This document shows positions 7,388 through 15,400 of a stretch of 32,905 nucleotides of DNA, in pieces. Below the pieces are notes generated by a model. That model was not told the DNA's origin. It saw nothing but the letters and a program-made list of their open reading frames with translations, and did no database searches. Each line of letters begins with the position of its first letter. Positions within the stretch are counted from its first letter, which is position 1. Source of the stretch: an uncultured Pelagibacteraceae bacterium (GTDB taxonomy: Bacteria > Pseudomonadota > Alphaproteobacteria > Pelagibacterales > Pelagibacteraceae); assembly GCA_902576335.1 (NCBI GenBank), contig CACGVC010000011.1, positions 1-32,905 on the forward strand, given 5' to 3'. Both the position numbers and the translations under genes were made by a program.

Positions 7388-8749
7388 TTAATTTGCAAAT
7401 AATGTCTCTGGTAACCAAAGTGCTATACCTGGAAATAAGTACATTAAAACCATCGCTAAAATCACGATACCTAAAAATGGCATTATTCCTCCAAAGATCT
7501 GCATTAATTCTACATTCTTTGATTGAACTCCCTTTAAGTAGTAGGCAGACATTGCCATGGGGGGTGTTAAAAATGAGGTTTGTAAATTTAAAGCAATTAA
7601 CATTGCAAAGAAATATGGGTTAACTCCAAAAAATTCAACTAATGGTAAAAATATCGGCACAAAAATAATTAATATTTCTGTCCACTCTAATGGCCAACCT
7701 AATAAAAATATAATCAATTGTGTAATTACTAAAAATTGCCAAGGCTGTAAATTTAGAGATTTAAAAAAATGTTCGAAAACTTCGTGACCACCAAGATAAG
7801 AAAATACAGAGGCAAATGTCCACGATCCTATGAATAACCACATAATCATTGCAGTTGTTTTAGCTGTTAGAAAAACAGACTCTTTGAAATTTTTCCATTT
7901 AAGAGTTTTATAAAAATATGAGAGCACTAATGAACCAAATGCTCCTACTGCTGCAGCTTCAGCGGGTGTTGCAATTCCAGCTAAAATTGTACCTAGAACT
8001 AAAATTATTAAAGAAAACAAAGGTAAGAAAGAAACAAGAACCTCTTTCATAATTACTGCTGTAGGAGGTATTTCTTCTGCCGCCGGTTTTGGTGCTATCG
8101 ATGGATTTAACCAAGCTCTAAACACTGCGTAAGCAATGTAGAGTCCCGCCAACATAAGTCCTGGAAAAATAGCGGCGGCAAATAATCTTAATGGTGATAG
8201 TTGAGCGATAACGGAGTAAACGATCAGCATAATACTTGGTGGAATTAAAATTCCTAAACACCCGCCTGAACAAATTATTCCAGATGCAAATTTTTTGTCA
8301 TAACCGGCTTTAATCATGGCAGGCCAAGCTAGTAGCCCCATTAATGTGACAACTGCACCGATAATACCAGTGGCTGTTGAAAATAATGCACAAGTAATCA
8401 ATGCCGCAACTGCCATTGATGCAGGAAGTTTGTGAGATGCTAATCTGATTGCAAAAAATAATTTTGCTACAATACCTGCCCTTTCAACCAAATATCCCAT
8501 AAATAAAAAGAGTGGGACCGCGGTAAGGACGTTATTGTCCATGACGGTATAGGTATTTTGTACAAAAAGTTGGAATATCCTATTATCAAAAAGATGTTCC
8601 ATCTTAGTTGGGTCAAAGTAAGCATAATAACCAAAACCTAGTCCCATCGCCATTAAAGTAAAGGCAATCGGAAAACCTAATAGCACGGCGAATAGAAATA
8701 TACCCATCATCATAATTGCCACTTCAGGATTTGTTAGACTAAATAACAT
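7388..8749 (-). CDS. dctM: TRAP transporter large permease (DctM)
   Basis: Ion-coupled permease subunit of a tripartite periplasmic transporter. 453 residues with about 12 membrane segments; TRAP large-permease hallmarks include the N-terminal FLFAVLLGFPIAFTLMAMG, the AVPLFLFMGYLVERAG segment, GIICSGGCLGILIPPSIMLI and the late LNLQTSFLTPPMAMSAYYLK. Its start overlaps the end of dctQ by 11 nt. With dctQ and dctP it forms a complete system. The subfamily resembles permeases annotated for mannitol/chloroaromatic or 2-oxoacid (TakM-like) transport, fitting the 2-hydroxyacid enzymes encoded upstream. Confidence 0.95.
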   Translation of the reverse strand: MLFSLTNPEVAIMMMGIFLFAVLLGFPIAFTLMAMGLGFGYYAYFDPTKMEHLFDNRIFQLFVQNTYTVMDNNVLTAVPLFLFMGYLVERAGIVAKLFFAIRLASHKLPASMAVAALITCALFSTATGIIGAVVTLMGLLAWPAMIKAGYDKKFASGIICSGGCLGILIPPSIMLIVYSVIAQLSPLRLFAAAIFPGLMLAGLYIAYAVFRAWLNPSIAPKPAAEEIPPTAVIMKEVLVSFLPLFSLIILVLGTILAGIATPAEAAAVGAFGSLVLSYFYKTLKWKNFKESVFLTAKTTAMIMWLFIGSWTFASVFSYLGGHEVFEHFFKSLNLQPWQFLVITQLIIFLLGWPLEWTEILIIFVPIFLPLVEFFGVNPYFFAMLIALNLQTSFLTPPMAMSAYYLKGVQSKNVELMQIFGGIMPFLGIVILAMVLMYLFPGIALWLPETLFAN

Positions 8750-9332
8750 CTTCTTTATTTCCTTCTTGTGAAGTTCTCATTAATACTTTTTCAGTTTCTT
8801 CAGCATCACGTTCAGTTCCTCTTTCTGGCCAACTACCAGTTTTTATACATATAATACATCTAAACACTTCACTTACACCCTGAAGGGTTAATAAAGTTCC
8901 AGACAAAGGGATCAAAGATTTCGCCATGTAAATTTGGATTTGAGCTGGGCTGTTCCAACTTGTTTCCTTAATTTTCCATGCAAGCGCTGCGTATTCGTAG
9001 CCATAAAAAGCTAATGCGACAACACCAGGGAAAAAGAAAATAAAGTACAAAACTAAATCTATCCAAGCTTGTGTTTTTTGAGGAAATAATCTGTAAATAA
9101 CGTCTCCTCTAACATGCGCTTCTGTGCATAAAGTGTATGCACCTGCCATCATAAAAATTGCACCATACATTTGAAGGCTAAAATCAAAATTCCATAAAGT
9201 TGGAGCATTTAAAGCGTACGCCATGAAAACTTCATAGCAAGTACCTCCCATTAAAATTACGATGCACCACGAGAAAGCTTTACCCATTGAGACACTTAAT
9301 CTATCAGCAAATTTTATGTAAGATCTCATCAT
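8739..9332 (-). CDS. dctQ: TRAP transporter small permease (DctQ)
   Basis: Four-helix small membrane subunit of the TRAP transporter, 197 residues. Hydrophobic segments lie at about 16-38, 50-68, 84-110 and 135-158, with the conserved WNFDFSLQMYGAIFMMAGAY region and the polar HVRGDVIYRLFP connection typical of DctQ. The C-terminal tail (about 165-197) is charged and cytoplasmic-looking. It lies 85 nt downstream of dctP, with a strong hairpin terminator in between, and overlaps dctM by 11 nt, so the permease pair is coupled and probably made in lower amount than the binding protein. Confidence 0.93.
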   Translation of the reverse strand: MMRSYIKFADRLSVSMGKAFSWCIVILMGGTCYEVFMAYALNAPTLWNFDFSLQMYGAIFMMAGAYTLCTEAHVRGDVIYRLFPQKTQAWIDLVLYFIFFFPGVVALAFYGYEYAALAWKIKETSWNSPAQIQIYMAKSLIPLSGTLLTLQGVSEVFRCIICIKTGSWPERGTERDAEETEKVLMRTSQEGNKEDVI

Positions 9333-9375
9333 AGATATAAACTTTTATTGAATTGTATTGAATTAATCAAATAAA

Positions 9376-9395
9376 AAAGGGGGCCTAAGCCCCCC
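9376..9395 (-). terminator. Rho-independent terminator/attenuator after dctP
   Basis: On the minus strand a hairpin with a six-bp GC stem (9379-9384 with 9389-9394, CUAA-type loop) is followed directly by TTTTTT. It is the clearest intrinsic terminator in the window. It sits between dctP and dctQM, where partial termination would give more binding protein than permease, as is common in solute-binding-protein operons. Confidence 0.85.
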
Positions 9396-9417
9396 TTTAA
9401 ATCTTATTAAAAGTTAA

Positions 9418-10572
9418 TTACAGTTTAACTTTTCCTATTGGACCAAACTCATTTTCGTATGCAAGTTTGTAATTTGGCTGATTCATCAGCAAGTATTTCA
9501 TTACTCTCTTCGCATATGATTTTTGAGAATCTACGACTTTCTTAAAGAAAGGATCTTTCTTATTGAAGTCGCCGATAACTTTATCCCAACCTTTTAATTG
9601 TTGAGCTAAAATCTCATCTGAAGTTTGATACACGTTTACTTTATGCTCATTCATTAACTTAGCTAAGTCAGCTGAGTATCTTACTAAAGCTTTAAAGTAG
9701 TTATCACTGTTTGCAGCGTAAGCAGCATTTTTCAATATTGCTTGATGTGCAGGTGATAAACTGTTGTATGTTTTTTTGTTAACTGGAATTTCAAACATCT
9801 CTTGAGATTGGTGGAAGCTTCCTAAGTGATAATGCTTAGAAACATCTTGCATACCAAATTGAGAGTCTGAAGTTGGGTTGTTAAACTCAGCAGCTTCAAT
9901 CAAACCAGTTTTCATTGCCGGCTGGATTTCACCACCTGGTAACTGTCTAACTACCATTCCCATTGCAGTCAAAACGTTAGTCGCTAAACCAACAGTTCTG
10001 TACTTCATACCTTTAACATCAGATACTTTAGTTACGTTCTTTTTGAACCAACCAAAAGGCTGTGCTGGCATAGGCATATGGAAAAAACCAATATAATCGA
10101 AACCAACTTTTGCAAGTGTTTCGTCATATAGTTTTCTTCCTCCACCATACTCCATCCATCCCATTACTTCTTGAGATGACATTCCGTATGAAGGACCAGT
10201 TCCAAATAATGATGCAGCAGGATTTTTACCATACCAATATGCAGTCACCCAGTGACCCATATCTACTACACCGGAACTAACCGCTTGTCCGATCTCTGAA
10301 GTCTTTACAACTGCTCCAACTGGTTGAAGATCAATCTGAAGAGATCCTCCAGACATTTCTTTTACCATGTTACAATAGTCTCCAGCCATTTCAAAAAAGA
10401 TGTTTGCTCCACTAGGCCATGCAGCTTGCATCTTTAATGTAGTTGCTGCATTTGCCTTTACGTATGGCATTGCAACAGCGGCTGCAGCTAAAGCACCTGT
10501 CTTCGCAGCAGTCTTAAAGAACTTACGTCTTGAAGATGTTTTCACCTTCAATGATTTATTTTCTTTAGTCAT
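9418..10572 (-). CDS. dctP: TRAP transporter substrate-binding protein (DctP; TakP-like)
   Basis: Periplasmic receptor of the TRAP system, 384 residues. The N-terminus has a twin-arginine-type motif (SSRRKFFK, about 13-20), a hydrophobic stretch and a cleavage site after about ANA42, suggesting Tat export. The mature part (TLKMQAAWPSG, GQAVSSGVVDMGHWVTAYWY, KGMKYRTVGLATNV, EAAEFNNPTSD) follows the TakP/lactate-binding TRAP subfamily; the Arg in KYRTVG is the conserved carboxylate ligand. A good Shine-Dalgarno (AGGAGA, 10577-10582) precedes the ATG, which stands out among SD-poor neighbours and implies high expression. Likely ligand: a 2-oxo- or 2-hydroxy-monocarboxylate, inferred from family and neighbours. 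Confidence 0.92.
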   Translation of the reverse strand: MTKENKSLKVKTSSRRKFFKTAAKTGALAAAAVAMPYVKANAATTLKMQAAWPSGANIFFEMAGDYCNMVKEMSGGSLQIDLQPVGAVVKTSEIGQAVSSGVVDMGHWVTAYWYGKNPAASLFGTGPSYGMSSQEVMGWMEYGGGRKLYDETLAKVGFDYIGFFHMPMPAQPFGWFKKNVTKVSDVKGMKYRTVGLATNVLTAMGMVVRQLPGGEIQPAMKTGLIEAAEFNNPTSDSQFGMQDVSKHYHLGSFHQSQEMFEIPVNKKTYNSLSPAHQAILKNAAYAANSDNYFKALVRYSADLAKLMNEHKVNVYQTSDEILAQQLKGWDKVIGDFNKKDPFFKKVVDSQKSYAKRVMKYLLMNQPNYKLAYENEFGPIGKVKL

Positions 10573-10586
10573 TATTTCTCCTATTA

Positions 10587-10600
10587 CAGTTAATTAACTG
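10587..10600. promoter_or_regulatory. 14-bp perfect palindrome in the dctP 5' region
   Basis: CAGTTAATTAACTG is a perfect palindrome 15 nt upstream of the dctP start, just before the Shine-Dalgarno. It could be a regulator binding site, but AT-rich palindromes also arise by chance. Confidence 0.3.
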
Positions 10601-10662
10601 ACGAATTTAAGCATAGTTTGAGATTGGAGTCTTTCTAAAAAGTAACGTAGATGTCGCAGAAG

Positions 10663-10677
10663 TTGAATTTTATTCAA
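10663..10677. promoter_or_regulatory. Inverted repeat TTGAAT-N3-ATTCAA upstream of dctP
   Basis: Six-bp perfect arms separated by three bases, about 90 nt upstream of the dctP start and just after the stop of the preceding gene. Size and symmetry are compatible with an operator for a dimeric regulator of dctP. There is no U-tract, so it is unlikely to be a terminator. No regulator gene is in the window. Confidence 0.3.
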
Positions 10678-10689
10678 TCTAAGGTAGAA

Positions 10690-11643
10690 TTAGTTGACTT
10701 TATTTTTACAATTACCAGTTTTAAAAAACTCATCAATATTATCTATAGCTAAATTAGCCATTGCAATTCTTGTGTCCTTCGTTGCACTACCAAGGTGAGG
10801 TAAAATAAATGCTGATTTAATTTTACTATACCCTGGATTTAAATTTGGCTCATTTTTATAAACATCAAGACCAACTGCATAAATTTTTCTTCTATTTAAA
10901 GCATCTATTAAAGCCTCATCATCAACAATGTCTCCCCTAGCTACATTAGTTATTACTGCACCTTTTGGAAAATACTCTACTGTTTCCTTATTAATCATAT
11001 TCTCAGTTTCTTTTGTTGCGGGACAACAAATAGATAAAACATCAGAGACAGAAAAAAGACTTTTTATATCTTTATGATAAACAGCGCCTTGTTCTTTTTC
11101 CTCACTAAGTTTTGATCTATTGTGATAATGAATTATCATTCCTAATGATCTAGCAATTCTAGCAATTTTTTGACCTATTCTTCCCATTCCTAAAACTCCT
11201 AATCTTGTTCCCGTTAATTGCTTACCAATTAAATAATCTGCTGACCATTTCCATCCACCTTCTTGTGCTGACTGTATGCCCTCTGCAGCTCTTCTGCATG
11301 CACCAAGAATTAAAAGTATTCCTATCTCTGCAGTTGCATCAGATAATACCTCAGGAGTATTTGTAACAGCAATACCTCTGCTCTTTGCAGCCTCTAAATC
11401 AATGTTTCCGAATCCAACAGCAAAATTTGATATTATCTTGATAGTATCAGGTAGTTTATCAATAGTCTGTTTATCCATTTTGTCAGTGAGTGATGATAAA
11501 ATTCCATCACATCCATTACTCATTTCAATAACTTTTTTTTGTGAGTACAGCTCATCATTAGTGTTAAATATTGGACTAAAAATTTTAACAGCTTTGTCTT
11601 CGCTTTCTTTAATCAACTTTCTTGTAATTAGAATTTTTTTCAT
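10690..11643 (-). CDS. D-2-hydroxyacid dehydrogenase (glyoxylate/hydroxypyruvate reductase type)
   Basis: NAD(P)-dependent interconversion of 2-oxoacids and D-2-hydroxyacids. 317 residues. Rossmann motif GMGRIG at 152-157; catalytic Arg236 (NVARGDIV), Glu265 (DVYKNEP) and His283 (LPHLGSAT) are all present. The basic YHNRSK stretch after the second cofactor strand suggests NADP(H) preference, as in GhrB/GyaR reductases. It lies 17 nt downstream of the FAD-linked dehydrogenase and 117 nt upstream of dctP. Candidate substrates are glyoxylate, hydroxypyruvate or another oxoacid delivered by the transporter; sequence alone does not decide. Confidence 0.9.
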   Translation of the reverse strand: MKKILITRKLIKESEDKAVKIFSPIFNTNDELYSQKKVIEMSNGCDGILSSLTDKMDKQTIDKLPDTIKIISNFAVGFGNIDLEAAKSRGIAVTNTPEVLSDATAEIGILLILGACRRAAEGIQSAQEGGWKWSADYLIGKQLTGTRLGVLGMGRIGQKIARIARSLGMIIHYHNRSKLSEEKEQGAVYHKDIKSLFSVSDVLSICCPATKETENMINKETVEYFPKGAVITNVARGDIVDDEALIDALNRRKIYAVGLDVYKNEPNLNPGYSKIKSAFILPHLGSATKDTRIAMANLAIDNIDEFFKTGNCKNKVN

Positions 11644-11660
11644 AAAATAAATAAATTTAA

Positions 11661-13034
11661 CTAGTTAAGATCAAATATCTTACCAGGGTTCATAATATTA
11701 TTTTGATCAATACTTCTTTTTATAGATTTCATTAATGGAATGCAGTCACCATGTTCTTTCAATAGATAAGCTTTTTTGTGTAATCCAACTCCGTGTTCAC
11801 CTGTTATTGTACCATTAAGTTCCAAAGTTTTTTCAATTAAAAGATCACTAAAGTCTCTTATTTTGTTATAGGTTCCCTCTTCTTTTGGATCATAAGGTAA
11901 AATTACATGAAAATTTCCATCACCTAAATGACCTACCATTGGAGCTCTCAAACCAAGCTTTTTTGTTTGCGCCTCAGCAAAATTTACACACTCAGTGATT
12001 TTGGAAATAGGTAAACAAACATCTGTAGAATAAACTCTCCCATTGTTGATTAATGCTTTAACAGAGTAATAAACATCCCACCTAGCTTTCCAAAGTTTAT
12101 TTCTTTCCTCTAAATCTTTTGCCCATTTAAAAGAACTTCCATTATTATCCTTTGAGATTCCCTCAACAATTTTTATATTCTCCTTATTTGATCCCTCTGT
12201 TCCGTGAAACTCAAAAAATAAAGTTGGGACTGCTTCAATATCTTTTAATTTTGAGTAATTAATACTAATTTCCATTTGATCTTTATTAAGCATTTCAATC
12301 CTAGCAATAGGCACACCATATTGAATAACCTGTTGAGCAGTCTGAACTGCGCTTTCTAAAGTAGGAAAGTGACATACAGCTGACATAATACTCTCTGGTA
12401 TTGGGGATAATCTCAATTGAATTTCTGTTATAATCCCCAAAGTTCCCTCTGAACCAATAAATAAATTTGTCAAATTGTAACCCGCTGAGGTTTTTTTAGT
12501 TCTGCTACCTGTATTAATAATATCTCCATTAGGCAAAATTACAGTTAAACCAGTTATTACAGTTTTCATCGTGCCATATTTTACTGCCATGGTTCCCGAA
12601 GCTGAAGTCGACGCCATACCACCTATAGCTGCATTAGCTCCTGGATCGATTGGAAAGAAAACTCCGTCCTCCCTTAAATAATCATTTAGCTGTTCTTTAG
12701 TTACACAAGCTTGAACTCTACAATCAAAATCCTCAACGTTGACACTCAAAATTTTATTCATTTTTTCAAGACTAATTGTGATTCCCTTGTCATGACCCAC
12801 AACGTTTCCTTCTAAAGAAGTTCCTGTCCCAAAAGGAACAACTGGGATTTTATGTTTGTTGCAAAGGCTTAATATCTTAGAAACTTCCTCATTAGTTTCA
12901 GGAAATACAACTGCCTTTGATAGAATAGGATCATAAGTATCTTCGCCCCTTGCATAGTTTGCTCTAGTCGATACTGATGTTGAAAACCTACCATTAAAAA
13001 TCTTTTTTAACTCAGCTTGTACTTGATCGTTCAT
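11661..13034 (-). CDS. FAD-linked D-lactate/glycolate-type dehydrogenase
   Basis: 457 residues. PCMH-type FAD domain at about 38-216 (VVPFGTGTSLEGNVVGHDKG, FPIDPGANAAIGGMASTSAS, YGTMKTVITGLTVILPNGD) and a FAD-oxidase C-terminal domain with MVGHLGDGNFHVILP and the terminal TGEHGVGLHK. This is the LDHD/GlcD/Dld-II family, oxidising D-2-hydroxyacids with a quinone or cytochrome acceptor. No glcE or glcF lies alongside, so a stand-alone D-lactate dehydrogenase of the LDHD type is more likely than glycolate oxidase subunit D. It sits 17 nt upstream of the D-2-hydroxyacid dehydrogenase gene. Confidence 0.9.
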   Translation of the reverse strand: MNDQVQAELKKIFNGRFSTSVSTRANYARGEDTYDPILSKAVVFPETNEEVSKILSLCNKHKIPVVPFGTGTSLEGNVVGHDKGITISLEKMNKILSVNVEDFDCRVQACVTKEQLNDYLREDGVFFPIDPGANAAIGGMASTSASGTMAVKYGTMKTVITGLTVILPNGDIINTGSRTKKTSAGYNLTNLFIGSEGTLGIITEIQLRLSPIPESIMSAVCHFPTLESAVQTAQQVIQYGVPIARIEMLNKDQMEISINYSKLKDIEAVPTLFFEFHGTEGSNKENIKIVEGISKDNNGSSFKWAKDLEERNKLWKARWDVYYSVKALINNGRVYSTDVCLPISKITECVNFAEAQTKKLGLRAPMVGHLGDGNFHVILPYDPKEEGTYNKIRDFSDLLIEKTLELNGTITGEHGVGLHKKAYLLKEHGDCIPLMKSIKRSIDQNNIMNPGKIFDLN

Positions 13035-13071
13035 TGATAAATATTAATAAAAATTTTAGCAAAAATACAGC

Positions 13072-14238
13072 TTATTTAGTCAGCATTTTCTTTATATTTT
13101 CAAGAGCTTGAGAAATATTATCCCTTGATGCTGCAAAACTAAATCTAACGTAATTTTGGCAAGTTTCACCAAAAGCTGACCCAGGAACTATTGCAACACC
13201 TGCTTCATACATAGCCTTCCTTGCAAACTCTGCACCATTCATACCAGTACCGATTACCTTAGGAAATGCATAGAAAGCCCCACCAGGTAAACTACATTCT
13301 ACACCTGGTAAATCATTTAAACCTTTATAAATTAAATCTCTTCTTTGAGTAAATTTTTCCATCATTGCATCAATTGAGTCGTCTGGTCCATCTAAAGCAG
13401 CAATACCGGCAAATTGAGCAGCAGCATTAACGCATGAAACACTATTAATTAATAATTTATTAACATGTTCGACTAAATGTTCTGGCCAAAAGCTCCAACC
13501 AAGTCTCCACCCAGTCATGGAATAAGCTTTACTCCATCCCTCTAATACAATTAATCTTTCCCTTAACTCTGGATAATTAAAAAATGTTGGCATTTCTTTT
13601 CCGTCAAAAATTTGTCTACTATAAATTTCATCGCTAAGTATTGTAACATGAGGGTGCTTCTTCAGACCGTCAGCTAAAACATCTACATCTTTTTTTTCAA
13701 CAAAGCTTCCTGTTGGATTATTTGGATTTATTAGAATTAACAGTCGAGTTTTGTCTGTTATCATAGATAATATTTTATCTGGATCAAATTTTAAATCTTT
13801 ATTTTCTGTTAAGTCATATGGGACAGAAGTTGAACCAGTATAGTTTATCATTGACTCATAAATTGGAAAAGCAGGTGTTGGATGTATAATCTCTGCTCCT
13901 GGTTCACCAAAACATTGGATGGCATAACTCATAGTAGGTTTTCCACCAGGCATAATTAGAATTCTTTCAAAATTAATATCTACATTGTAACGTTTTTTAA
14001 TCCACCTTGTAACAGCTTGACGACATTCTGGGATACCATTTGACATAACATATCCATGATGTCCATCATCTAGTGCTTTTTTAGCAGCCTCAACAACATG
14101 TTTAGGAGTTTTAAAATCTGGCTGTCCTAATCCCAAATGAATCATTGGCTTTCCTTGTGCCTCTAATTTTTTTGCTTCTGCAAGAACAGTAAATGCAGAC
14201 TCTGTGCCTAATCTATCTAAACTTTTTGCTAATTTCAT
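13072..14238 (-). CDS. PLP-dependent class I/II aminotransferase
   Basis: 388 residues, fold-type I aspartate-aminotransferase family; moves an amino group between an amino acid and a 2-oxoacid. PLP-site features: NPNNPTG (171-177), SDEIY (202-206), the Schiff-base lysine Lys237 in EGWSKAYSMTGWRLGW, and the carboxylate-binding Arg in NYVRFSFA near 370. It starts 10 nt after the stop of the next gene upstream, so it belongs to the hydroxyacid operon. Substrate specificity cannot be assigned; context suggests amination of the oxoacid produced by the flavoenzymes (for example alanine from pyruvate or glycine from glyoxylate). Confidence 0.92.
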   Translation of the reverse strand: MKLAKSLDRLGTESAFTVLAEAKKLEAQGKPMIHLGLGQPDFKTPKHVVEAAKKALDDGHHGYVMSNGIPECRQAVTRWIKKRYNVDINFERILIMPGGKPTMSYAIQCFGEPGAEIIHPTPAFPIYESMINYTGSTSVPYDLTENKDLKFDPDKILSMITDKTRLLILINPNNPTGSFVEKKDVDVLADGLKKHPHVTILSDEIYSRQIFDGKEMPTFFNYPELRERLIVLEGWSKAYSMTGWRLGWSFWPEHLVEHVNKLLINSVSCVNAAAQFAGIAALDGPDDSIDAMMEKFTQRRDLIYKGLNDLPGVECSLPGGAFYAFPKVIGTGMNGAEFARKAMYEAGVAIVPGSAFGETCQNYVRFSFAASRDNISQALENIKKMLTK

Positions 14239-14248
14239 AATTACCCCT

Positions 14249-15400
14249 CTATTTTCTATAGATTAATTTTGAACTATTCAACTCTTTTAAACTTTTGCAA
14301 CCCATTAAAACCATATTTCTATAAATCTCATCGTGCATATTTTTAAGTAAATGTTCAACACCTTGCTGACCCCCTGCGGCCAAAGAGAACAAAAACATTT
14401 TACCAAAACTACATGCTTTTGCACCAGCTGCTAATGCTTTTAAAACATGCGTGCCTCTTCTAATACCTCCATCTAAAATAATCTCAAGTTTATCGCCAAC
14501 TGCATCTGAAATTGCTTTCACTTGATCAAAAGGTGACCTAGAGCCATCTAGCTGTCGACCTCCATGATTTGAAATCATAATAGCAGTACAACCAATATCA
14601 ACAGCCTTTTTTGCGTCCTCAACTGACATAACTCCTTTTAGAGCAAATGGTCCATTCCATTTTTTTGCACAATATTCTGCATCTTTCCATCCCATCAGTG
14701 GATCATACTGCTCATTAATATACTCAATAACTGATTTTGCAATGTTCGTTCCTTTGTCTGTTTTTTTTTTAACATTTGAGAGTTCAAATTTTTTTCCAGT
14801 TAAATAATTAAAAACCCAATTAGGTCTCATTGCAAAACTCATTAAGCTTTTTAATGTAAGTTTTGGAGGTGTTGTAAATCCTGTTCTATGATCTTTTTCT
14901 CTGTTTCCAGCTACCAATGTGTCTACAGTCAAACACATTGCATCAAATCCTGATCTTCTTGACCTATCGATCAAATCATCTGTGATTGATTTATCTTTAT
15001 GAACATAAAGTTGAAATAATTTTGGACCACCAGAAATATTGGCTATCTCCTCAATAGAATTATTACTCATCGAAGACATACTATAAAAAGTTCCAAATTT
15101 TTCTGCTGCTCTTGCTGATGCTTTGTCACCATCAACGTGATAAAGTCTTTGCATTGCGGCTGGAGAAAGAAAAATTGGCATATCTATTTTCCTTCCAAAT
15201 AAAGTTGTTGTTAAGTCAGGTTTACCAACATTTGCTAACACATTCGGAACTAAATCACATTCATTAAATGATTCTGTGTTTCTTCTTAAAGTAGCTTCAT
15301 CATCTGAGCCACCGTCTATGTAATGAAAAATTGGTGATGGTAATTTTTTTTTTGCTAAATTTCTAAAATCTTTAAAATTATAGCAATTTTTTAAACTCAC
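14249..15400 (-). CDS. FMN-dependent L-2-hydroxyacid dehydrogenase, copy 1 (LldD family)
   Basis: 383 residues, FMN alpha-hydroxyacid dehydrogenase/oxidase barrel. Active-site residues are present: Tyr27 (FHYIDGG), Tyr132 (FQLYVHKD), Lys255 (FALKGVMS), His279 and Arg282 (SNHGGRQLDG), and GNREKDHRTGF. The position equivalent to Trp108 of glycolate oxidase is Met111, as far as I can align it, suggesting a substrate larger than glycolate. GTG start, overlapping the upstream paralogue's stop by one base (TAGTG). The insertion at about 190-240 is charged and may aid membrane or partner contact, as in LldD. L-lactate is the default guess. Confidence 0.9.
   Translation of the reverse strand: MSLKNCYNFKDFRNLAKKKLPSPIFHYIDGGSDDEATLRRNTESFNECDLVPNVLANVGKPDLTTTLFGRKIDMPIFLSPAAMQRLYHVDGDKASARAAEKFGTFYSMSSMSNNSIEEIANISGGPKLFQLYVHKDKSITDDLIDRSRRSGFDAMCLTVDTLVAGNREKDHRTGFTTPPKLTLKSLMSFAMRPNWVFNYLTGKKFELSNVKKKTDKGTNIAKSVIEYINEQYDPLMGWKDAEYCAKKWNGPFALKGVMSVEDAKKAVDIGCTAIMISNHGGRQLDGSRSPFDQVKAISDAVGDKLEIILDGGIRRGTHVLKALAAGAKACSFGKMFLFSLAAGGQQGVEHLLKNMHDEIYRNMVLMGCKSLKELNSSKLIYRK

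Noticed and set aside
11276..11650. Plus-strand open frame opposite the D-2-hydroxyacid dehydrogenase
   Set aside because: Antisense shadow; the minus strand has the full catalytic Arg-Glu-His set.
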